A stretch of 64,000 nucleotides of DNA, taken from Mauremys mutica. Its lineage: Eukaryota > Chordata > Testudines > Geoemydidae. The DNA lies in the NCBI RefSeq assembly GCF_020497125.1, contig NC_059075.1:35748003-35812002 (forward strand). Direction: 5' to 3'. The number at the start of each line of letters is the position of its first letter. Position 1 is the stretch's first letter. The notes under the pieces were generated by a model. It saw nothing but the letters and a program-made list of their open reading frames with translations. It was not told the origin of the DNA and searched no databases. The position numbers and the translations under genes were made by a program. Shown here piece after piece: positions 23,935-34,074 of this stretch.

Positions 23935-24640
23935 TTTAAATCCACCCCCAAATCAGGAAACGCTGGCCCTTTTAAAGCACCACAAACAGGTATTTTCCAA
24001 CCAGCCAGGTTTAATGGACAAGACTGTACACTCCATTGAAACTTCAGGGGCCTGCCCTACTCTTAGCAGAGCATACTGAGGTAAAGGGGAAATGCAGAAA
24101 TAAATTCAGGAGGAGGTAGAAACCATGCTCAAAATAAGAGTATTTACTGAGTCAAAAAGTCCCTGGGCATTTCCTATTGTGATGGTACCTAAAAAAGACA
24201 AAACCATGAGGTTGTGTGTGGATTACAGGAAACTAAATGTTATCACCCAGCCTGGTGCACTGCCCCCCCACCTCCCGAATAGAGGATTTACTAGATCTGT
24301 TTTTTTGGGGGGGGGAGGGGAGGGAAGTGATTGCAAAATTCATAAACACTGGATTAGACTCTTGGGTACTGGCAAATTCCCTTAGATGCTGATGCCCAGG
24401 AAAAATTCACTTTTTATACTGGAACCGGAATTATATGAGTTTAAGGTTATGCCTTTTGGATTAATAAATTTGGGGCTACCTTTCAGTGGCTTGTCAATGA
24501 GGTGCTGCAGAGGTTACAAACATTTGCCACTTAAAACATGTGGGGATTGTGTTACAAAGGCTGAGAGAAGCCAATCTCATTGCCAAGGTTTCCAGATACA
24601 AGATGGGGGCTGCAGAGGTATCCTATCTAGAACACACCAG
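23935..24640 (+). pseudogene. gypsy reverse transcriptase relic
   Basis: It begins in the integrase frame with LALLKHHKQVFSNQPG and HSIET, the entry segment of gypsy RTs. After one frame change it gives VFTESKSPWAFPIVMVPKKD and MRLCVDYRKLNVIT (24125-24240), then a G-rich patch, FILEPELYEFKVMPFGLINLG and FQWLVNEVLQRL-like remains. The YxDD catalytic box is absent: the sequence jumps to REANLIAKVSRYKMG and YLEHTSLG, the thumb. RNase H is missing. The 3' LTR remnant follows at once. Deletions, stops and a G10 tract show that it is dead. Confidence 0.8.
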
Positions 24641-24688
24641 TTTAGGGTGTCTACCCTGTTTTTGATAGTCTGCCCTGAAGTAGGCATT

Positions 24689-24720
24689 CAGAGTCATGAG
24701 CCACTCTAGAAAGTATGACA
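24689..24720 (+). repeat. 3' LTR remnant
   Basis: CATGAGCCACTCTAGAAAGT followed by ATGACA matches the end of the 5' LTR (20319-20348). Confidence 0.6.
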
Positions 24721-24834
24721 CAGGATACCAGTTCCAGCACTTTGCCACAGGAGATTTGAGTCCCTGATAAAATGATCTCAGGTGACTCCACATTCAGGAG
24801 TCAGGCTTCACTTCAGGCTTCCCCTCTTTGTTAA

Positions 24835-25560
24835 CCAGTGTACTGCGGCAAACCACCTTAGTGTCCTTCCTTCCCACAAGCCCAGCACAAAACAGTTCTA
24901 GGTGAGCAGGCAGGGAAATCAGCCAAGTGACCTGCACTACCACAGCAGAAACAGTGAGTAGGTGACAACTTTCACTGCCAAGGCAGTGAAGTGGAAGTAG
25001 GTAATGGCATATGAGTCTTGGAAATGAAAGTGAGGAGGAAAAACTGATGGTTTAAGCATAGACACCAAGGTAGAAGCAGACTGAGACACAGAACCACTCT
25101 CAGCCCTAGCCCTCCTCTCAAATGCCTCACTCTGTGCAACCACAGCATCAAAAGTAAGCATTCTAGCATCTTCCACAGTTAACTATTCACCCAGGTGGTC
25201 ATTGGCTATACCAATCACAAAAATAACCCTAAGCATTATCATAATGTCCCCAAACTCATAATTCTGGGCCAGCCGCCCCAGACACATACAAATTTATGTG
25301 TTCTTTTGTTGGGCTGCTGTTGAGCTTCAAAAAACCACAACACCTTTTCCTCCTTAACAGAACAGAATTTCTGGTCAGGAAATACTGACTGAGGCACTGC
25401 ACATCAAAAGAGGACTTGGGCTCCAGGAGTCCATCACAAATATCAGGGTCATCATGGCTTAAGCAGTGCAGCAGCTAAGGTAACATAGCAGCATCAGAGA
25501 GTTGCATGATCTGCACATAGTTCCAAAAATTCTATTGCCAGTTAACAGCTGAAGCATGTG
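24835..25560 (-). pseudogene. gag relic of minus-strand gypsy, two zinc knuckles
   Basis: On the minus strand 25176-24937 includes DAVVAQSEAFERRARAESGS, a capsid-end-like helical segment. At 24955-24840 two CCHC-like zinc knuckles follow: CFCCGSAGHLADFPAC, then CWACGKEGH followed by a stop. Two knuckles at the end of gag bind the element RNA during packaging. The + strand insertion at 24720 cuts it off from the protease at 19380. Upstream (25560-25180) the frame is broken, but pieces such as WNYVQIMQLSDAAM remain. Confidence 0.7.
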
Positions 25561-25573
25561 CACGCAGCATGGA

Positions 25574-26174
25574 TTGCAAAACAGAGGCACTTATCACCAT
25601 AAAGTTATGCTCTGATGTATCCCAGAATAGCAATCCAAAAACACACACAAAAAAAGAAGCAAGACACGCAGGTAGCTTTTCAGTCAAAATGTGCAAAAAC
25701 CATGTGTACCGGTTAGGTCAGCAACTGTCTGAACAAAACCCAATAACAGTCTGAACAGCAGGTATTTAGCAGAGGGCCTGAGTAGCTGCAGTCACTCAAT
25801 GCTCTGCACACACACATAGTCTTAAGCAGGAACTGGAACACTGAGGCCAGGTCTGCCCTAAATACTTATAACTACGTCACTTAGGGGTATGAAAAATCCA
25901 CATAGTTATACTGACCTAACACCTGTTTTAGACAGCATTATGTCAACAGGAGAACTCCTGTTTTCATAGCTATCACCTCCTGGGGAGGTTAATTAACTAC
26001 ACTGATGAAAGAAGCTCTTTCACCGATGTATTAGCAGAAGCGCAGCTGCATCGGTGTAACTGTGCCGTTGTAGTGCTGTACATGAAGACAAGCCCTGGGT
26101 TCAGCGAGCAGGAACCAGAAAAGGAAAAAGGAACAGGAAGTAGGAAGGCAACATACACACCAAACATCACAACA
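25574..26174 (-). repeat. 5' LTR of minus-strand gypsy (with MITE)
   Basis: It is a partner of 18031-18290. On the minus strand it begins TGTTGTGATGTTTGGTGTG. A Harbinger-type MITE (25845-26099) is inserted in it: CTGAG before and TTCAGCGAGCAGG after are contiguous in the other LTR. Confidence 0.75.
25845..26099. mobile_element. Harbinger-type MITE in LTR
   Basis: The left end is GCCAGGTCTGCCCTAAATAC and the right end, reversed, is CCCAGGGCTTGTCTTCATG. It is absent from the sister LTR at 18031-18290, which shows that it is a discrete insertion. Confidence 0.7.
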
Positions 26175-27192
26175 CTACAGTGATTGTTTGAGTGGGTGAG
26201 ATCTTTATCATCAACTTTGGTTTAGACAGAATTATCTGGGCAATCTTCCTTTGGTGAAAATCTATTTCCATAATAAAAATTTTCATTCCAGATGTGTAGA
26301 GAAGATCCTTTACTGTTTTGGTAAAGCATTTGGGAAGGAAACAATTGGTCATATTCAGACATTAAAGTTTGTATACTGAATATCCAATCTACATATTTCG
26401 GGGTTCCAAATGGGGTGAGTCACTTATTTACTGATTATTCTTGTGGAACCAGGGTCTGGCAGACTTTAACAATTTTCTAATGTCCAATGATTGCTGGTAT
26501 TTGTCCACTGCCATTCCAATTAGTTTCTAAGTATTTCCAGGGGAATTAGGCTCATTTTAAATTCAACATCCACAAACAACACGGCAATAGAAAAAAATAG
26601 TCTGCAAACCCGATTGATCAAGGAGATCAAAGAGATTGCAAATGAATCCAAATAAAGCCTTTGTTAACTAAATCTTCAGCAAAGTGATTAAGAAAAAGGA
26701 AGGAAATAAGAATGCCCGAAGCTTCAGTTCTAGCTAGGTGGCCCTTTATGCTAGACTGGCTGTGTTTTATTTATTTTTTTCCTTCCAGTGTTTGGAATCA
26801 TCAAGCAGATATTTGTTTTCTTAATTGGCATATGTCTATATCTATCTATTTATTGCCTTTTAGGTTGGAGGAATTTAGCTCCAAAGATTTGTCTTTTGAC
26901 AACTGAAACTGAACTATGGTAGACCACCCACAGCTAGTTAAAATACTGGCACTGAATGCCAAACAGAATGTAATGAATTAATGAGGCTGTCTTTTTTATT
27001 ATAGTGAATGGGTTCCAAACTAAAGTTTATGCTGAATATGTGAGAGAGGGGGCAAGGAGGCAGGACAAATATATCTTGGTCATTTTGAGTCTTATGGGCA
27101 TCATTGCAGATGTATCTCAGGTGATAAGTAATGTGTGTGGTAGTGTGGGTAACTATCTCACACATAATTTAGGCAAGTCTAATAAATAGCTA
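26175..27192. other. unique non-coding sequence
   Basis: No gene is recognised. The frames at 26712-26906 and 26938-27189 lack domains. Confidence 0.45.
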
Positions 27193-27305
27193 CCTATTTA
27201 GATTGCAAGCTCTTTTGAGCAAGGACTGTCTTTTTGTACAGTGCCTAGCAGAATCGTTTACTAGGTGCTCTGATAAATACAAATAATAATAATAATTAAT
27301 TAATA
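27193..27305 (+). repeat. MIR/L2-type 3' tail
   Basis: AGATTGCAAGCTCTTTTGAG, then TACAGTGCCTAGCAGAAT and an (AAT)n end, is a common old vertebrate SINE/LINE tail. Related tails lie at 32505-32610 and 61175-61300. Confidence 0.65.
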
Positions 27306-27601
27306 ATTAGAATAAGAGTTGCATATAGTTGTAGAATGGTATTCTTCAAATGCCAAATCTGACAGATCTGAGGGGCAGATGTGCATGTGTGTATATGGAT
27401 CAGTTGTGAAGCAGTCCCAGTGTTTTTGAACAGCAAACAATAAATAACACATAACATAATGACATGTTTCCAGTACTAATCTGTGACACTTTCAGGATTC
27501 ATGAACATGTAATGTGCCGGTAGAAGGAGAATGTACTCTAATCACCTCTTCAGAGGGTGTAGCTTAATTCCTACTACAAACTCAGATAGGTATGTTGCCC
27601 A

Positions 27602-28355
27602 GTGCATGGTGGTGATCCTCACTCGTGGGTCAATTGGTAGTGTAGTGTAGCCTGGTGGTCAGGGCTTAGGTCCATGACTTGCAGAAGGATTATTGGTAGG
27701 GGAGCCTGAGCCCTCTCACTCCATGAGGCTCTGACCCAGGGCTCTTTGAGGGCTATCAGTAATCTGACAGCCAGGGGCTGCTTAACGCTGCCTTCCCTGG
27801 GCCACTTCCTATCACTGCCCTGCAATTGTCCCAAAGTTGCCATCAGGGATTAGATGGCATGAAGGGTGTCCGCTCACCACAAGTCACCTTCTGGAGGCTG
27901 CATGTAGTAGAGTAGCTCTCTTTCTTTCATGGGCAGCAATTGCATCCTTCTGCAGTATGGCTTACCCTCCTGAGCCAGCTCAGTCCTAGGACTTTCCCCT
28001 GCTGGGATAGTCCAAACAAAGTAAAGGAGAACTAACAAAACTTGGGGTCCATAGAAGAGGGAGAGGGGAATGCTTCCCTCTCAGACTGTCTCTGTAGCAG
28101 GTTCTCCCTTCCTTCAGGCAGGGACCTTTGGACAGTTGTCATGGGGAGAGATTCTGTCTTTCCCTCAGCTCTCCTCAGCTGCAGGTTGCAGGTCTGCTCT
28201 CTTCCCTGGTCTGCCACCAAATGAGCTGCTCCCCTGCCCTTTAACTCCCCCTCCAGTTGGAGGATTTCCTACAGGTGGGGCATGGTGGGGCTGGCTGAGC
28301 CCAGAGCAGTTCCTTAACCCCTGGTTGCCCAGTGTGGGGTTTGTATACCCCATCA
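27602..28355 (-). mobile_element. LTR-like sequence (putative solo LTR)
   Basis: On the minus strand it begins TGATGGGGTATACAAACCCC and can be read to about CCACCATGCA at 27602, giving TG...CA ends. It has no coding domain. The head is repeated at 28982-29016. The long frame 28070-28588 (+) lies within it and has no recognisable domain. The assignment as an LTR is inference from the ends and the repeated head. Confidence 0.45.
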
Positions 28356-28981
28356 GAGATAGTCTCTCATCAACATCCTTCACAGGTCAAAGCATTATGA
28401 TATCCCTCCAGAGTTTCTTCCTATTACTTTCATATCCACTGTGGTTTCACTCCTCTGCTGATAGTTCTGCTGAAATTCTGCTGATTGTTGTCCAGTCATT
28501 TTGTTGGACAAGACCTTGCAGATTTATCAGTGGCCATCCAATAGTGGGACCTGTTCAGCTAATCACAACTTCTGATGCTAGGCTATAGGAGCTTATTCAG
28601 AGGATAAGATGATCTTGGTTATCTTGGCAACCTTAAATAAAACTCAGCAGCAATTGGCTGGTATTAAGAGCAATCCATAGCACCCTTCAAGCTGTATTAC
28701 CTTCTCTCCCTTTCAGGGGGATTCTGTGAATGACTGGCAATACTTGAACCTTGGCCTATGTTAGCAAGCAGAGACAGCCCAAATCATATTCCCCGCAGAA
28801 GGAAGCATCTCTTCTGATATCCTGGGCAGAAAGGAATATTTAATTTCTGTGCATCCTGCACATAAGAAGAATATTAAACTCTGTGGCAGACTGGCTGAGT
28901 TGGATTCTGATAGATCAGGCAGAGCAGTCTTTATATCCAGGGGTCTGTCTTCATCTGACCAAGTCCCTAAGGATGTCATCA
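28356..28981. other. sequence between two identical LTR-like heads
   Basis: On the minus strand a TATA-like GGATATAAAGACTG lies at about 28925-28945. This could be the U3 promoter of a second, partly deleted LTR starting at 29016. No protein domain is recognised. Confidence 0.35.
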
Positions 28982-29016
28982 CTGGTTGCCCAGTGTGGGG
29001 TTTGTATACCCCATCA
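28982..29016 (-). repeat. second copy of LTR-like head
   Basis: It is identical over 35 bases to 28321-28355 in the same orientation; the flanks differ on both sides. Confidence 0.8.
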
Positions 29017-29031
29017 CAGGGTGGCATAGAG

Positions 29032-29364
29032 CAGTGTTTCCCAAACTTGGGACACCTCTTGTGTAGGGAAAGCCCCTGGCAGTCTGGGCCGGTTTGTTTA
29101 CCTGCCCCATCCACAGGTTCAGCCAATTGCGGCTCCCACTGGCCGCGGTTCACTGCTCCAGGACAATGGGAGCTGCTGGAAGTGGCGTCCAGTACATTCC
29201 TCGGCCTGCACCACTTCCAGCAGCTCCCATTGGCCTGGAGCAGAAAACCTCGGCCACTGGGAGCCGCGATTGGCTGGACCTGTGGATGTGGCAGGTAAAC
29301 AAACTGGCCTGGACCGCCAGGGGCTTTCCCTACACGAGTGGCATCCCAAGTTTGGTAAATACTG
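29032..29364. mobile_element. palindromic hAT MITE with 8-bp TSD
   Basis: Ends CAGTGTTTCCCAAACTTGGG and (reversed) CAGTATTTACCAAACTTGGG are terminal inverted repeats, with the perfect 8-bp target duplication GCATAGAG at 29024-29031 and 29365-29372. Long arms (GTTTGTTTACCTGC / GCAGGTAAACAAAC) make the element nearly one hairpin. No coding capacity; the 8-bp duplication and CAG...CTG ends indicate mobilisation by a hAT transposase. Confidence 0.9.
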
Positions 29365-29399
29365 GCATAGAGAAATGGCACCATCTCCTACCTATGCCT

Positions 29400-29590
29400 A
29401 GTGGCTAGAGCACTGGGCTGGGATTCAAGAGATCTGGCTTTTATTCCCATCTTGGCTACTGGTTTGTTGGGTGACCTTTGGTAAGTTACTTCATTTTCCT
29501 GTGCCTCAATTACCCCATCTGTAAAAGAGGGATAATGATCCTACCTCTTTTGTAAAGTGCTATATAAGAACTATGTGTTGTTATGTCTCT
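29400..29590 (+). repeat. MIR-type SINE relic
   Basis: TAGAGCACTGGGCTGGGATT, CCTGTGCCTCAATTACCCC and GTAAAGTGCTATATAAGAAC occur in MIR order. Old, but complete over most of its length. Confidence 0.75.
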
Positions 29591-30071
29591 TTGGGGTGTC
29601 TTAAGATGATGGGGTGCACAGAGGGAGCCACCACTCAATTCCAGGACTGTGCTCCCCCTACTAGTTCACAGCTGCTTCACAGGGGCCCAAAAACCTGACT
29701 CCTTGCACCTGCCCTCTTCTTCCTTTGGGAACCTGCAGAGAAGCCAACCACAGTCTTCCCAAAGAGTAAGTCTACACTACAAAACTAGGTCAATTTTAGA
29801 GAAGTTAATCTTTAGAATTCGGTTTTATACAATCAATTGTGTATGTCCCCACTAAGCACATTAAGTCGGCGGAGCACATCCTCTATACCATGGCTAGCAT
29901 TGACTCATGGAGCGGTGCACTGTGGGTAGCTATCCCACAGTCCTCGCAGTCTCCGCCGCCCATTGGAATTCCGGGTTAAGCTCCCAATGCCTGATGGGAC
30001 AAAAACATTGTCGTGGGCGGTTTTGAGTACATGTTGTCAGTCTCCTCTCCCTCCCTCCATGAAAGCCATGG

Positions 30072-31295
30072 CAGAGAAGCATTTCATGCCTTTTTTCCTG
30101 GGTTACCTGTGCAGACGCCATAGCACGGCAAGCGTGGAGCCCGCTCAGCTCAGCGCTGCTGTTGTGAGCATTGAAAACACTTCGCACATTATCCTGCAAG
30201 ATGTGCAGAGCATAGCTAGGAGCCGCCAGCACAAGGACGATTGTGAGGAGGACGTGGACACAGACATTCCAGAAAGCATGGGATGTGGCAATTGGGACAT
30301 CATGGCAGCAGTGGGGCAAGTTGATACAGTGGAACACTAATTCTGGGCCTGGCAAACAAGCACAGACTGGTGGGACCACATAGTGTTGCAGATATGGGAT
30401 GATTCCCAGTGGCTGTAAAACTTTTGCATGCGTAAGGCCACTTTCCTGGAACTTTGTGAGTTGCTTTCCCCTGCCCTGAAGTGCAGGAATACCAAGATGA
30501 GAGCTGCCCTGACAGTTGAGAAGCGACTGGTGATAGCCTTGTGGAAGCTTGCAACACCTGACTGCTACCGGTCAGTCAGGAATCAATTTGGAGTGGGCAA
30601 ATCTACTGTGGGGGCTGCTGTGATCCCAAGTAGCCAATGTAATCACTGACCTTCTGCTAACAAGGGTAGTGACTCTGGGAAATGTGCAGGTCATAGTGGA
30701 TGGCTTTGCTGCAATGGGGTTTCCTAACTGTGGTGGGGCGATAGACAAAATGCGTATCTCTATCTTGGAACCAGACCACCTTGCCAACCAGTACGAAACC
30801 ACAAGGGGTACTTCTCAATGGTGCTGCAAGCACTGGTGGATCACAAGGGATGTTTCACCGACATGCACCAGAAAAGGTGCATGACGCTTGCATCTTTAGG
30901 AATTCTGGGCTGTTCAAGCAGCTGCAAGAAGGGACTTACTTCCCAGACCAGAAAATTACCGTTGAGGATGTTGAAATGCCAATAGTTATCTTTGGGGACC
31001 CAGTCTGCCCCTTGCTCCCATGACTCATGAAGCCATACACAGGTGGCCTGGACAATAGTAAGGAGCAGTTCAACTATAGGCTGAGCAAGTGCAGAATGGT
31101 GGTAGAATGTGCCTTTGGACGTTTAAAAACTCGCTGGTGCTGTTTGCTGACTAGGTTAGACCTCAGCACAACCAATATTACCATTGTTATTGCTTCTTGC
31201 TGTGTGCTCCATTATATCTGTGAGAGTAATGGGGAGATGTTTATGGAGGGGTGGGAGGTTGAGGCAAATTGCCTGGCAGCCGATTTTGAGCAGTG
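30072..31295 (+). pseudogene. Harbinger DDE transposase relic, all three acidic motifs
   Basis: DDE_Tnp_4/HARBI1-like nuclease. The N-terminal segment starts MAEKHFMPFFLGYLCRR and reaches a stop at 30338. WQTSTDWWDHIVLQIWDDSQ follows, then a DNA-binding-type region MRKATFLELCELLSPAL, TVEKRLVIALWKLATPD and FGVGKSTVGA (30428-30620). The first acidic motif is CGGAIDKMRISI (about 30735-30765). Frame-shifted KVHDACIFRNSGLF follows, and the second acidic residue is in FGDPVCPLLP (about 30990-31020), with A of the usual GDxAYPL replaced by C. The third is in VVECAFGRLKTRW (about 31095-31135). The C-terminal LHYICESNGE is typical. Stops at 30338, 30418, 30647 and 31021 and at least two frameshifts make it inactive. 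Confidence 0.85.
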
Positions 31296-31514
31296 AGACA
31301 CCAGGGCAATTAAAAGAGCACTAGTAGGTGTGCTGCGCATCAGAGAGGGTTTGAAAACCAGTTTCATGACTGGCCAGGCTACAGTGTGACAGTTGTGTGT
31401 GTTTCTCCTTGATGCAAAGCCTCTCCTTTCAATTTTAATTCCCTGTAAGCCACCACCCCTACTTTGTTCACAGCTGGCAAAGGAAATAGTCACTATTGTT
31501 TTGAAACCATGCAT

Positions 31515-31516
<2 letters not shown>

Positions 31517-31562
<46 letters not shown>

Positions 31563-31563
31563 T
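31517..31563. repeat. (TTTC)n microsatellite
   Basis: About 12 units of TTTC. Frames across it only give FLSFFLS-type repeats. Confidence 0.95.
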
Positions 31564-31679
31564 AACGTGAGATAACTGACAAGGTAACTAGGTGGGGTGG
31601 GGGAGGAGGAGAGTACAAGGCCACATTGCTTATTGTAGCCACACTACAAATCAAAACTGTTTGAATGACAGCCTTCTGT

Positions 31680-31830
31680 TGCTTAGGCCATCCTCTGCAG
31701 TGGAGTGGCTGGGTGCCTGGCGGCTCCGCTCTGCATTCTTGGGCGTCTGAGTGAAGAGGATATGGAACTTGGGGAGGAGGGCAGGCGGTTATACAGTGGA
31801 TGCAGTGGTGGTCTGTGCTCTTGTTGCCTT
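31680..31830 (-). pseudogene. C-terminal end of Harbinger Myb-like protein
   Basis: The minus-strand frame reads VELQERQQEHRPPLHPLYN, then LPSSPSSISSSLRRPR and HPATPLQRM, ending in a stop. A glutamine/arginine-rich helix followed by a proline/serine tail is the expected C-terminus of Harbinger Myb/SANT partner proteins. The Myb domain that should lie upstream (above 31900) is not found; that area holds unrelated or deleted sequence. Convergent to the transposase, as in copies 1 and 3. Confidence 0.6.
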
Positions 31831-32149
31831 TCCTGTAGCTCCACCAGATAGCATAGATATTTAAGAGGATACATTTCTGAGAACAAAAGGGACACTCTTT
31901 CACAGTGAATCAAGCAATTCAGAGCAGACAGCACATGTGCTTTAGGTACAAGATCACATTTTGCCTTTGATATTGAGCGCCTGCCAGTATGGTGACACAT
32001 CACAAACCGCAGCACCCTCCTTTCCCATAGGCAGCACACCCCTCCTTCCACCCCACCACGTGGCTATTCTCAGGGATGATCCTTTTTAGCCAAGCGCAAA
32101 CACCCCTGTTGCTTGAATGCAACCAAAACCCAGGACATTCATTGATGAT

Positions 32150-32225
32150 AAAGTGTCCTACCGTGGAGGACGAAATAAGGCAGCCCTCCCCAGAAACCTT
32201 CTGCAAAGGGTTTCAGAGTACCTCC
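32150..32225 (+). pseudogene. third conserved Harbinger coding segment
   Basis: The + frame reads KVSYRGGRNKAALPRNLLQ and continues RVSEYLQESF. It matches the minus-strand segment of copy 3 (59400-59325) almost residue by residue, on the same strand as the transposase in both copies. It is neither a DDE nor a Myb motif. It may be part of an alternative transposase exon or a third protein; I do not recognise it. Confidence 0.5.
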
Positions 32226-32374
32226 AAGAGAGCTTCAAGTGCTGTCCAGAGCGGTCACATTGGAGCACTCTGGGATAGCTCCTGGAGGCCAAGTCTGTCA
32301 AATTGTGTCTGCACTGCCCCAAATATAGACCAAGGCTAAGTGCTGTAAAATAGAATAAAACAAAGCTCTGGCTA

Positions 32375-32610
32375 ACCTGTGACTATTTGGGACTCAGGAG
32401 ACCTATTCCTGATCTATTCCTGGCTCCTGCCATTAATCTGTTGCGTAAGTCACTTTACATCTCTATTTCTCTTCACACCCATTTTTCTCTTTTGTCTAGT
32501 TAGACTGTAATCTCTTTTTAAGAGAGACTATGTTCAGCCCAGAACCCTGATCTCAACGGAGACCTAAAGTTGTTACCTTAATATAATTAATAGTAATATG
32601 CAAACATATT
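32375..32610 (+). repeat. MIR-type relic with tail
   Basis: GGGACTCAGGAGACCTATTC, then TGTTGCGTAAGTCACTTTAC and AGACTGTAATCTCTTTTTAA, follow the order of a MIR/L2-type repeat. Confidence 0.5.
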
Positions 32611-34074
32611 TTACAGGTAAGCCCAACATTTATGAAAGTCTTGAGGGGACATCTGAAACCTTGATAAAACTGAGGATTTGGATAATCAGAAGCTTTAGTC
32701 TTTCAGAGTAGCAAAGATTCAAAGAGCTGAAACTAAGCTGTGGTGGAACTCAGATCTCCACAATCCCAGAGCTTCTTAGCTTTAGCCCAATGGAGTGTAT
32801 AAATTCCATTTCTGCAGAGTTTAGATGCTGCATAGGAATAGAATTTCAGGCCGTGTAGTCTTGGAGGGCATAATTTATATTTATTTAGCTGGAGTTGGGG
32901 GAAAAAAGGATTGCATTGTATATTATTCTAATCACAGCAGTCTTTTTAAGCATAATTTTTGCCTCAAGCCCATGGGGGTGTAGTAATTTCTTATATATAG
33001 ATATATAACAATGGATTTATTGTTATTTATCTTACTGCAGACTTAGAAACACAATCAGTTATATTTACCAAAACTAAAATAGCCAGTTGATGCAACGTGT
33101 TATCTACTGATGATGGCAATGTTATTGCTAGAGAGCACGACTTGCGTAGAAAAAGCCATTGTGTATTTGTTTCCGACTCCTAAGCTTTCAACAAAGCCTT
33201 TTAGTCACTTATACAAGTGATAAAAGACTTTCATAGTTCAACGAACAACAAGCTAGAAGCTTGCAAAATGTGTGAGGGATTTTTTTAATATATAAATATC
33301 AGCAATTTCATATTTTCTGTATGCAATGAATGGAATGAAGGAAAACTACACATAATGGAACAAATTCTTCTTGCAGCTATTCCCATACAATGCTGCTGAA
33401 GCTGAATGGGGCTAAGCAGAATATGCCCCAGTGACTGGAAGCTTTATAATTACCATAACTTAAAGATATTTGTGTAGATCTGGGTTTCCAGGAATCAAAG
33501 CATTGTGAACAATGGGCTGTGCTTCTGTAGGGGACTCCTTGGAAGTTAGCAAGGGCTCATCAGTATATCACTTGTGATTATTCCACCCTTCTCATATCCC
33601 AGACATGGATTGAAAGACTTCTTTTCAGGTGTGTATTTTTCCCCGTCTACACAGGGTTTTTTATTTACCCTTTGCACTGAGATGACTGAATAATATTTGA
33701 TAATTTATTTCACAAATTTAACAATAGCTTTGAATATAACATTCACAGAATAGTTCCTCTTTCAACCAACCCCTCAATTCATCCAAGTTTTATACGCTGG
33801 GTAAACTGCGTCTACATTAATATGTACAAATTTCATGGTTTAAAAAACCCAGAAACAATCCACGAATCTGTGAATGATTGTTTCCTATTATTTTCCCAGC
33901 TCTACTTATAAGAGCCTTTTAGAGTGGAGGGATAATTGGCTTCCCACCAAAATGATCCAGAGGGTTCAATATTGAGATTCCCTCTCCACAGAATTTTCAG
34001 CAGCACTTCTCCATCACTGGCAGCTTGTTTGGAATGCAGCACCCTGTTCACTTATAGCCTTTAGCAGAGGTAGC
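32611..34074. other. unique AT-rich sequence
   Basis: No gene is recognised. The part 33000-33290 is compositionally even and free of repeats, with ACAATGG and CCATTGTG motifs, and could be regulatory; nothing firmer can be said. Confidence 0.4.

Larger units (their letters stand above)
19381..24720 (+). mobile_element. Gmr1-like Ty3/gypsy element (integrase before RT)
   Basis: The 5' LTR is 19381-20348. Only the last ~32 bases of the 3' LTR are seen (24689-24720), sharing GAGCCACTC/T and ATGACA ends. The interior order on + is gag (20474-21510, with one zinc knuckle), protease (21600-21900), integrase zinc finger and core (22090-23830), then reverse transcriptase (23935-24640). Standard Ty3/gypsy elements have integrase last. 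Integrase-first order is known for the Gmr1-like clade of deuterostome gypsy elements. Later insertions are a hAT MITE in the LTR, a hAT end in gag and a CR1 inside integrase. Stops and frameshifts occur throughout. Possible GGATG/GGATA flanks are only suggestive of a target duplication. Confidence 0.8.
18031..26174 (-). mobile_element. Ty3/gypsy element, minus strand, split by insertions
   Basis: Two similar LTRs in the same orientation bound the element (18031-18290 and 25574-26174). Between them, in minus-strand order, are gag remains with two zinc knuckles (25560-24835), a protease relic and a reverse transcriptase relic (19380-18318), then a purine-rich tract and the 3' LTR. RNase H and integrase are missing, apparently by deletion between the RT and the polypurine tract. 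The coding part is split between gag and protease by the plus-strand gypsy element at 19381-24720. Boundaries are accurate to perhaps ten bases; I could not see a convincing target duplication. Confidence 0.75.
29766..32337 (+). mobile_element. Harbinger transposon copy 2 (relic)
   Basis: It starts with TAAGTCTACACTACAAAAC and ends near 32337. It carries the best-preserved transposase of the window on + and the C-terminal end of a Myb-like gene on - (31830-31680). A TTTC microsatellite (31517-31563) and an additional coding-like segment (32150-32225) are present. Its last part GCACTCTGGGATAGCTCCTG resembles the subterminal region of copies 1 and 3. The Myb DNA-binding domain is missing. Confidence 0.75.

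Noticed and set aside
19381..24720. Endogenous retrovirus
   Set aside because: No envelope-like frame and gypsy-type RT and integrase motifs; integrase-first order fits Gmr1-like retrotransposons, not retroviruses.
28070..28588. 172-codon open frame on +
   Set aside because: It lies in LTR-like sequence, is low in complexity and has no domain; the opposite strand is equally open.
28761..29384. 207-codon open frame on the minus strand
   Set aside because: It crosses the LTR-like head and the palindromic hAT MITE; the sequence is the MITE arms read through (PVCLPATSTG-type repeats on both strands), not a protein family.
29930..30379. 149-codon frame on -
   Set aside because: It is the antisense shadow of the Harbinger transposase N-terminus.
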